Source of the DNA: Pardosa pseudoannulata
Taxonomy: Eukaryota > Arthropoda > Arachnida > Araneae > Lycosidae
Assembly (NCBI GenBank): GCA_032207245.1
Contig: CM063502.1
Location: 110,727,199 to 110,791,198 of the forward strand
Direction of reading: 5' to 3'
Length of the DNA: 64,000 nt
Shown here piece by piece: positions 55,465-64,000 of this stretch (its first letter is position 1; each line of letters begins with the position of its first letter). The notes below the pieces were generated by a model. It was not told where the DNA came from and did no database searches. It saw only the letters and a list, made by a program, of their open reading frames with translations. The position numbers and the translations under genes were made by a program.

Positions 55465-57005
55465 CTTTTATATTTGGCTGTTACGTTTGGTTTATTGTAA
55501 AATTTGTTTTTTATTATTTCAATTTGATAAATTCCAATGATTTCAAATTACTCTAATCATTCATAAAATTCCAAATAACCTGCTTAAACTATGTTTCATA
55601 CTAATTTGCTTTATGGGGAATACTTAAATATTTTGTCATTTCAATGTTTATCAATTTTTAGTGTTAAAAAATGCAGGCATATATTTCAGCCCTATAACAC
55701 TCTTGAATACAATTTTTAACTTTGATTAAATTATTTAATCTAATTTAATAATTTAATGTATTTCTATAATGAAAGCTAAAATTTACAAGCCTGCATGTGT
55801 AAGAATAACTCAGTTTAATTACATTCACTCATGTTTTATATCATCAACACCACTGATAAACCTCACATTATTTATAGAGACTTCTGATACCTGAATATTT
55901 AACAAGTAAAGAAATTTATCTGGTTTCTCAAGATAATTCTCTGTAGTATAAAGGGTTCATTAAATTATCTTAACGGAGTCTTGAAATATTATATAATGCT
56001 TCCTCCAAAACCTGATTTTTTTTTCGGGGAATGTCAAAATTATCTTCAGCTTATTACAAGAGTCTTTTCTGAGACCATAAATTATCAGTGCAATCCCAAT
56101 TACTTTGCAAGAATAATCTCCGAGAAAAAAAACATTCTTTAGTGCCGGATTCAAGAAAATTACCTTCTCCCTCCTTTGTCAAAATATTAACGAAATGGAA
56201 TTACGAAAATTGATATTTATTAAAAGCCGCAGCTTAAAAGAGAGAAATTATTTTAATTTATGAAAATTTTACTACTTTCGCAAAAATATTTTACAAGAAA
56301 GTACAGTATAATTTGTTATCTCAACTTTTTAATGATGTGCCTCACATACGGTTTTTTTTTGTATTCCTTTGTGTACTTGGCATATTTTACAGAAAAAAAA
56401 ATTATGTTACGTATAATTAGCTAAGAAAATTTTAATTCGGAAAGTCACAACAAAAGCTGGAATTTGAAATTTTGGGACACACGTAATTCTATTAGTGTCG
56501 TAAGCTATTTATTATATTTTTCTTCCCTAAAACATTCCATAACATTTAAATAATCGTAATTAGTTACAAGTATTTTAACACTTCCATATCTCTTATTTTT
56601 TAATCAATTTTATTTGTAAAAGTACGTGCCATAAACAGGGCCAGGCAGACATTTAAATATTTCACGGTTTGCCGAAAGTTCACTGTGGTGCAAATCACAA
56701 ATTTATATTTTGATATCTAAATGCATGTGTACTATGGAACCTTTTATTTTTTCAAGATTTTGGATAAATATTTGCAACTAATTTATCTTTCAACAACATT
56801 TTACATTTCTACGGAAAAGCAACTCTTGTCTATGATGTAGGAATGTGTCTATCGTAGCAGTCCGGTGTATTCAAATTCCCTATATGATAATAGCCTAAGT
56901 TATCGGTCAGTCTGTCCTCGAATTTAGGAAGCGGTTGGACCTGAAATGGATAGGGGCATCCATATTGGATTCTTGATGAGTTAGGGTTAGCAAAATTCAA
57001 GGCAA
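55465..57005. other. AT-rich spacer
   Basis: Nothing recognised. Confidence 0.5.
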
Positions 57006-57013
57006 ATCTTTAA

Positions 57014-57648
57014 CCCTCTAAGCGGTTCGCACATACAATTCCGACAAATCGAGGATGTCTTCAAAGCGGTTGTCACGTACAATTTTCGACCTCCAAAAAC
57101 GTTCCAAAAATGGATGCAATGTACATTTCTGCCATTGTTTAAGGTGGGAGGGTCAGGTCGATTGTTTAAAAACTGCATCCATCTTTGACTGGCATTTATT
57201 GAGGGATACACCCCTACTTCCTGAGGCACAAAGACTGATAGCTTTTTATGGCTTTGTAAATCTCTATTTCGAAGTATTTCGTTTGCGGTAACAGATGTAT
57301 CTCTAACTGCACCACTTAAATATCTTGGATAACTTTCGTAAAAAATATAAATAATTCTCTTAAACAATATTTTAATTTGTACTTTTAGAATCCATTATTT
57401 CGTATGGGATGATCTTCGGGACTTGAAGAGCTTTATATGTATTAAAAATTAACAATCTATAATATCTATTTACATATCTATTTATAACCGGAAGTAAAGG
57501 GGCAATAACGAGGGTGGGTTTCCCGTATTCCATTCTAATCAACAAAGGGTGAAGTAAAAACGCTCATAGAACGCTTTGGACATTGACACAATAAACCTTT
57601 AGCGTATTTTTGCAGACTTTTTTTAATCAGTGTGTTCCACTCAGAGGG
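57014..57648 (-). mobile_element. TTAA-flanked MITE, copy B (635 bp)
   Basis: It is bounded by TTAA at 57010-57013 and 57649-57652. The ends read inward CCCTCTAAGCGG and CCCTCTGAGTGG (10 of 12 matching), better kept than in copy A. The interior is the reverse complement of 52439-53040 with some indels. The minus frame 56987-57367 runs past the element end, so it is not an element gene. Confidence 0.88.
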
Positions 57649-57654
57649 TTAAAA

Positions 57655-60600
57655 CGTTCGAAATCCACCCTTCTCATCCTTTTCAAGCGTTTAATGTCAT
57701 TATTTCAAGCCCTATTTTCCCCGAATAAGAGCAGGCTGTTATGTTTATCACATAATAAATAGGTAAAAATAGCATTTTTTCTAGCATTATGACTTCATTT
57801 CATTAACCATCTTATTTAATCCTTTTTTACTTTAAATTGTTTAAATATAGTTTGCACTATTTTCATACGTTTTATCACTAAGCAGAGATATTACTTAAAT
57901 AATTTTCTTTCATATTTGTCATAAATAATAGATCAGGCTCATATATGATAATTTTAAATTTAATCATCGATTATTTTTTGTTGCAATGAAAATTTTATCA
58001 CCGGTATTAACAACAAATTATTTTCATAGAAGTCTATGAGTCTGTTTCACAGACTAATAAATATCTAGCTTTTAAGTTATGTATCTTTGAAGATTAAGAA
58101 GTTTGTTAATTTGTGTGTTTGGTTTATTATGCATAACCACACGGTTTAACTAAATGAAGTCAACGTGATTCTAAACTGCATTCACAGTATCAGGAGATAT
58201 TAGAAAAATATGACGATAAACAAATTATTGAGCGTGTACCAGATAATTCTCCTCCAAACAACAAATCATTTTTTTACCTGCCTCATAGGGTACTTTAGCT
58301 GCCTCAGAGGGAAAATTAAAAACTATGCTGATCCCGTTATATGACGGGCTATATGCTAGTTAGAGCTAATGTTCTATAATACACTAAAAGTAAGTTTTTG
58401 TTATAGTTACGGATTCTAGAGTTCTTTCAGAAATTTCATTTACACACCTAGAACTCAGTTTCATATAACACATTTTATCCGGAGGGGATTGTTGTGTATT
58501 ATAGGGTCCCATACGTAAATATTGCGATACGTTTGACATTACGAAATATTTGATTGAAGCTCTATAAAGTTCTGCAATGTAAATTATACCAATAAAATAG
58601 TATACTCTACCGAATTATTTCCCGAGTTATAAGGCACTTAAGAGTTCAAGGTGTCAAATATCACTTCTGCACATGGATGTTCACAGCCGTTTGGTACTGG
58701 TTTTAAGAAGTAAACGCTGTTCATTACCCGTCGTGTATAATAAAAGAAAACAAAATTGTAGACGTAAACTCTAGAAATCAACCAGACCAAATTTTATGGT
58801 GCAGGAAAAAGGTTCTTGAAATTTGTGTACCTCAATGGTCATTTTAGAATTAATAAGCATTTGTAAATGTATGTATAATTTGTTTTGAATTCAGGCACTG
58901 TAGCATCAACAGAAAAATAATTAATTTCTTCCAAGTTAGGTATTTCTTTACTTTTTCTATTATATATATATTTCAAAATAATATCTAAACTAAAATTATG
59001 CTAGCAAAAATTATTTTGACCTAAGCACGAAGTGTTGAATTGTTCACTTGCGCCTTAAGAATAAAATTTTTTTCAAGATTGGAAAATATTATCCTTCACT
59101 ATCTTGGTTTAATTATTTTATAATCGTCCTAATTTATAACGCTATCAAATTTCCCCCATTTATATAGTTTATTAGTATTATTATCGAAATACATTAAGAT
59201 GGGTTATCAAAGACATTCTAGAATTAGATAATGATGTTAAATTATTCCCTTTTTGAAGTGAGAAGAAGAATATAATGTCACAGGAATAGCAAAATGTCCT
59301 TACCGTATTTCTTTCACTCGAACGTTTTGAAAGGACATAATAATTCGACTTATGCTTGTTAAGTGGGAAATAAGAAAACTAATTTTCAGAAATATTTATA
59401 AGGCATTCCGTATAAACTGATATCAACTTCAACACAAGTTTTATTTGCTTCTCCAAACAAACTTTGACAGTATGTAAATAGATTTATTATGGAAGAGTTG
59501 CGAAAATTCCAAGTTTATTCCAACTTTTATTAATTCCAGAATGTTTTAAATGAAAATGTTATTCTTGATCTATTTAATGCATATTTCTATAATTTATATT
59601 GATGTTTATTATAATTATTAATCTATCTTAATATACTAATAATGTATATTATTAATCTATATTATTTATCTATATTAATCTACTACTAATCTATATTATT
59701 AATATATATTATTTATCTATCTTAATCTACTATTAATCTATAACTTAACAATTACATTATATAGCACAACAATCAAAGTATGTAGAAAAGCCTAAAGCTA
59801 AAGTAAAACTGAGGATCTATTTAACCTTTAACTTTTTGGGGATATCTTAAGTTATGTAATATAAATTATCGTCAATTAAAGGTGTTTTAATTATCTGTGG
59901 AAAAATGTTAAAATTAATGATGTGTATCTTGATTAATAGACATCTAGTTCATATTGTTTTAATTTCTATATCAAAATACATTTCGTGTAAGCAACGTTAA
60001 AAATAACGTTGATAGATTATAGTGCTGGAAAAGATTATTTAAAATTTCTCAATGCATTAAATTACAAATTCCGGAAAAGTACTATCTCCATAAATTCACT
60101 GCATTACTGTTTTTCTTTAGCGAGAATTGAGTTTCAGATAAGTTAAATAGATATTTGTTTACAAAGCATTTTTATATAAATTATGACAAAACTGTCTTTA
60201 GTTCAGACAATTTCCCTTGAAGTAATGTAAACACAAACTGTCTGAAATCCCATTTTGTTGATATCTTTATCATATTAAAGAGTAAACCTCTAAAATACTT
60301 TTAAGAAAATTGTCAAATATTTGCCAAAGTTTTACTTATTTTTCAAAAGTGTGAAACCTTTCGTTAACTTAAATCACTATCATCTCGCTTAACGATTACT
60401 CTTTATGACTAGCTATAATTTCTGTCAAACTTGCAACGTTTTTAGATATTAAGTACACGGGTGTTCTTTCTAAATCATATCCATTAATGGTATATCATTA
60501 AACTCCCGATAGATGCCCTCCGCTTTATTTTCAGCTGTCTTTCAGTCTTTAGAAAATACTTGTGATAAATGTAAGTAGATTTCTCTATTTTTTTCTATAT

Positions 60601-62835
60601 ATTTCTGGTATTTAAAGTATTATTGAAAATAAATGTAGACTTCTACAGGTTTATATTTAAAATTATAATAATCTTTAAACTATAATAAAATTTAGCTGCC
60701 AATAATTTTTTCAATACCATTGTACTTTTGTCTGAAGAAATTTCACATGTAACTTTTATGAATTTTTCCTTGTGTAATCCAACAACTTTTTTTTTCACTT
60801 TTATCCTCACCTATTTAAAAAAATTTCAAACGTCCGTTCTACAGGCCCTAGGAAATTATAATATCTTACTATGGCCAGATACCACAAAAAATTGTAAGGG
60901 ACATGAATTTGCAATGTAATACATTCACGCAATTTAAATTATATTTCTTTAACCTTTAGGGCCCTAGTGTCGAGTCTGACTCAAAAATATTATTTTATTG
61001 CAGAAGGCGCAATACAGTGTGGATATATACAGCTTTTAAATTTAAGAATTACTGTTCCAATTTGTTACTATGTCAACAATGTTATAATTAATACGTCAAC
61101 AATAAATTATATAACTCAAACTGTAATGAGATACATGATAATTGGGAAAGTAGAGAAGCAGTTTCAAGCATAAAGATCACAAATATTTCAAGAAAATAGT
61201 AAAAACAGTACCCATGTTTTATTCAAGATAATTGTACAATAAAAGAAACTTAATTTAAAATAAACCAACGATCCCCAATTCCATTTTAAATAATTTGGTA
61301 CTACCGTATGCTGCATTAAAAAATATAAAAAATTACAAGGCATAAAATCATTCTTCATAATTCATTGTTTCTTTTAAACGCTCTAACCCGTAAATAGAAG
61401 TAGACTGCAAAACCCAACACCGTAATTTTAATAGGAGAGTGAAAGAAGAGGATTCAGATACATTTTATTCAAACATGCTCTGCTGAAGTATCTCAATGCG
61501 TCTTACCCTATCACATTTATACAATATTTATAAAAGAAGTTTTAAAAATAGATAAGTTTTAAAAATTTCAAGAGATGTTAATCAAATTATATATATTTTG
61601 TAAATTTGGTTATTTGTACTTTGAAATCTGTTTTAATAGATATATTATACATGAATTTTACTCTTTTCTATACTAAAATTAACTATATTACTAAAATTAA
61701 ACTATAAATATTAAATTGTATTTCTCTATTACAGTGGCAACTGATAATTAATGAAGAATACATCGCATATTTTAAATAATCATTCTATGTGGCAGCAATT
61801 TGTAAGTTATGGCCATTTTACCATAAAATAAGGGTTTTTCTGATTTGAAATACTTTATAATTGTAAATAGATGTCTATAACTAGTAGTTTGCGGAGATAA
61901 AGAGGGATAAAGACTTCAGTATGCAAGATTTATATAGTTGGTCACAGAACCTCCTCATCGACTGAGAAAAGTATGTATAAGTAGGTAAATATAAGAAGAA
62001 AAATAATTTACCAGATAAATAATTCATGCATTTATTTAATACTACTTTCTCCTTAAGGAAATATCTTTAAAACAGACTTAATGGAAATATTTAAAGTTTT
62101 TACTTTTAGGTTACTTTTCTAATTCTCAAAAGACAAATACAATTTTGAAATTATGTGCAAGTTTAGTTTGATATCATTAAACATAGTTTGTGATCCTGTC
62201 TTAATAAATCGTAATTTGCTGGAGTCAGGCTTTTTATTTACATAATCATATATAAACACGGTTTATTCACTTTTAAATATATGAAGTATACTGAAATATG
62301 TTTGACATGAAAACATAATTATTTCATTAGAGTATTCATATTATCTAATAGAATATTCCTATGCACAGTCTAATGCTTACTTTCAGGAAATTTTTGCTTA
62401 TGTAAGATAAATTTCCATAATAAACCATTGTTACTTTGAAAAACAACATGTGCAGTTTAATTTTATAATAATCAGCTATCAATTTCAGTCATTGATCTCA
62501 GAGTTAAAAATCTGTCACCTTTGAAATATTATGCACGCTGACAGTGTTTTTTCACTTATGTTATTACTTTTGCTTCATAAAAACTCCCTTAAACTTTTTA
62601 CTTCCTTTGTATTATCGGAAATTCCGAAACAATTCCTACAATGTTTTTTTCCTCTTCAAGCTGAATTGATAATATCATATTTTTAGATGAAAGTAGATTT
62701 TTTATGAATTTCAGCAAAATCATCTTTTTCTTAAAAGAGATTCAGTTAGGATATTTTAATTTCATCTAGTCCATTAGCCACCCTGGAAATTTAACCACCT
62801 GCATTCATGCATACTCAGGACATCTACTATCCCCG
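57655..62835. other. Long AT-rich stretch
   Basis: About 5 kb without recognised genes. A low-complexity patch of AATCTATATTATT-like units lies at 59620-59755. TTAACCTTTAGGGCC at 60949-60963 resembles one end of a TTAA-type element but no partner was found. Confidence 0.45.
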
Positions 62836-62836
62836 T

Positions 62837-63615
<779 letters not shown>

Positions 63616-63619
63616 GTGT

Positions 63620-64000
63620 GTGTTTATATATAAACACTTCGTACCTGTAGTACACTGGACATAAACTGATTACAATGTTAGTCAATACTTCTTGTTTAAT
63701 ATATTGCTGCCAAGTGCAGTTCAGTGTCATGATCGTTGCCAAATTCAGAGAAGTTTTACTTACTAAAACATATTCGTGTTACGTTTTCAGAAATATACTT
63801 TAGAATTAATTGATATTTCAGTGTAAAAAATAAGTAATGTAGTGTAAGTGATCTTTAATGCAAGAAATACTTTGAAAATGAACACAATTTTTTTCTTTCA
63901 CATTATTAAAAACATTGTCATTTCATGTTATTTTCCGTTATTATAAGATAATGGTTTCATATTACCTTTTGTGTTTTCATTCTTTATATCACATTTAAAT
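63620..64000. other. AT-rich end of window
   Basis: Nothing recognised. Confidence 0.5.

Overview
This is a eukaryotic, gene-poor and strongly AT-rich stretch made almost entirely of repeats. It has very long (TA)n microsatellites, large-unit tandem repeats, and relics of Tc1/mariner, piggyBac-like (TTAA), non-LTR, SINE and LTR elements. No intact host gene, tRNA or rRNA could be supported. Most open reading frames are chance products, Tyr/Ile frames across (TA)n, or pieces of decayed transposase. The repeat mix fits an arthropod genome. An arachnid such as an orb-weaving spider is my best guess, but that rests on general impression of the repeat families and was not tested against any database.

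Layout. 0.3-0.95 kb: a GC-rich repeat ending in poly(A), with a second 53-bp identical block nearby. 1.8-2.3 kb (minus): the RNase H end and zinc-knuckle-like tail of a LINE. 2.3-6.9 kb: featureless AT-rich DNA. 6.9-10.6 kb: three tandem copies of a unit of about 885 bp; the third copy carries a 225-bp insert and an LTR-like insert of about 830 bp. 11.4-12.0 kb: (TA)n. 13.8-15.2 kb: a decayed Tc1-like element. 16.5-17.8 kb: a (TA)n tract split by a better preserved Tc1-like element with matching terminal inverted repeats. 18.4-18.8 kb: (TA)n. 20.4-21.4 kb: a 211-bp tandem array. 22.7-23.5 kb: a 277-bp tandem array. 24.6-25.1 kb: a TTAA-flanked MITE. 28.4-30.9 kb: (TA)n followed by eight copies of a 264-bp repeat.

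31.3-32.6 kb: a truncated Tc1-like 3' end, then a second GC-rich repeat copy interrupted by a 413-bp MITE with terminal inverted repeats. 34.6 kb: the best copy of a tRNA-like SINE, with related pieces at 22.3, 40.3 and 53.3 kb. 35.6-36.4 kb: the largest (TA)n. 36.4-36.9 kb and 42.8-44.3 kb: a dispersed direct repeat whose second copy holds about 0.9 kb extra DNA. 39.3-40.0 kb (plus) and 41.7-42.5 kb (minus): two more Tc1-like pseudogenes. 45.9-49 kb: a GC-richer unidentified segment and a degenerate repeat. 49.9-52.4 kb: a tandem duplication of about 1.42 kb in which one copy has TATATA strings where the other has complex sequence. 52.4-53.0 and 57.0-57.6 kb: two copies of one TTAA-flanked MITE in opposite orientation. 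54.7-55.5 kb: a 383-bp tandem duplication. 62.8-63.6 kb: a compound microsatellite.

There is no pathway or operon to describe. The window is best read as a stratigraphy of insertions. The most useful observations are the nested insertions with reconstructable empty sites, the TTAA MITEs, the five Tc1-like remnants plus one weak candidate, and places where the assembled sequence itself looks doubtful. I did not find a convincing new biological system.
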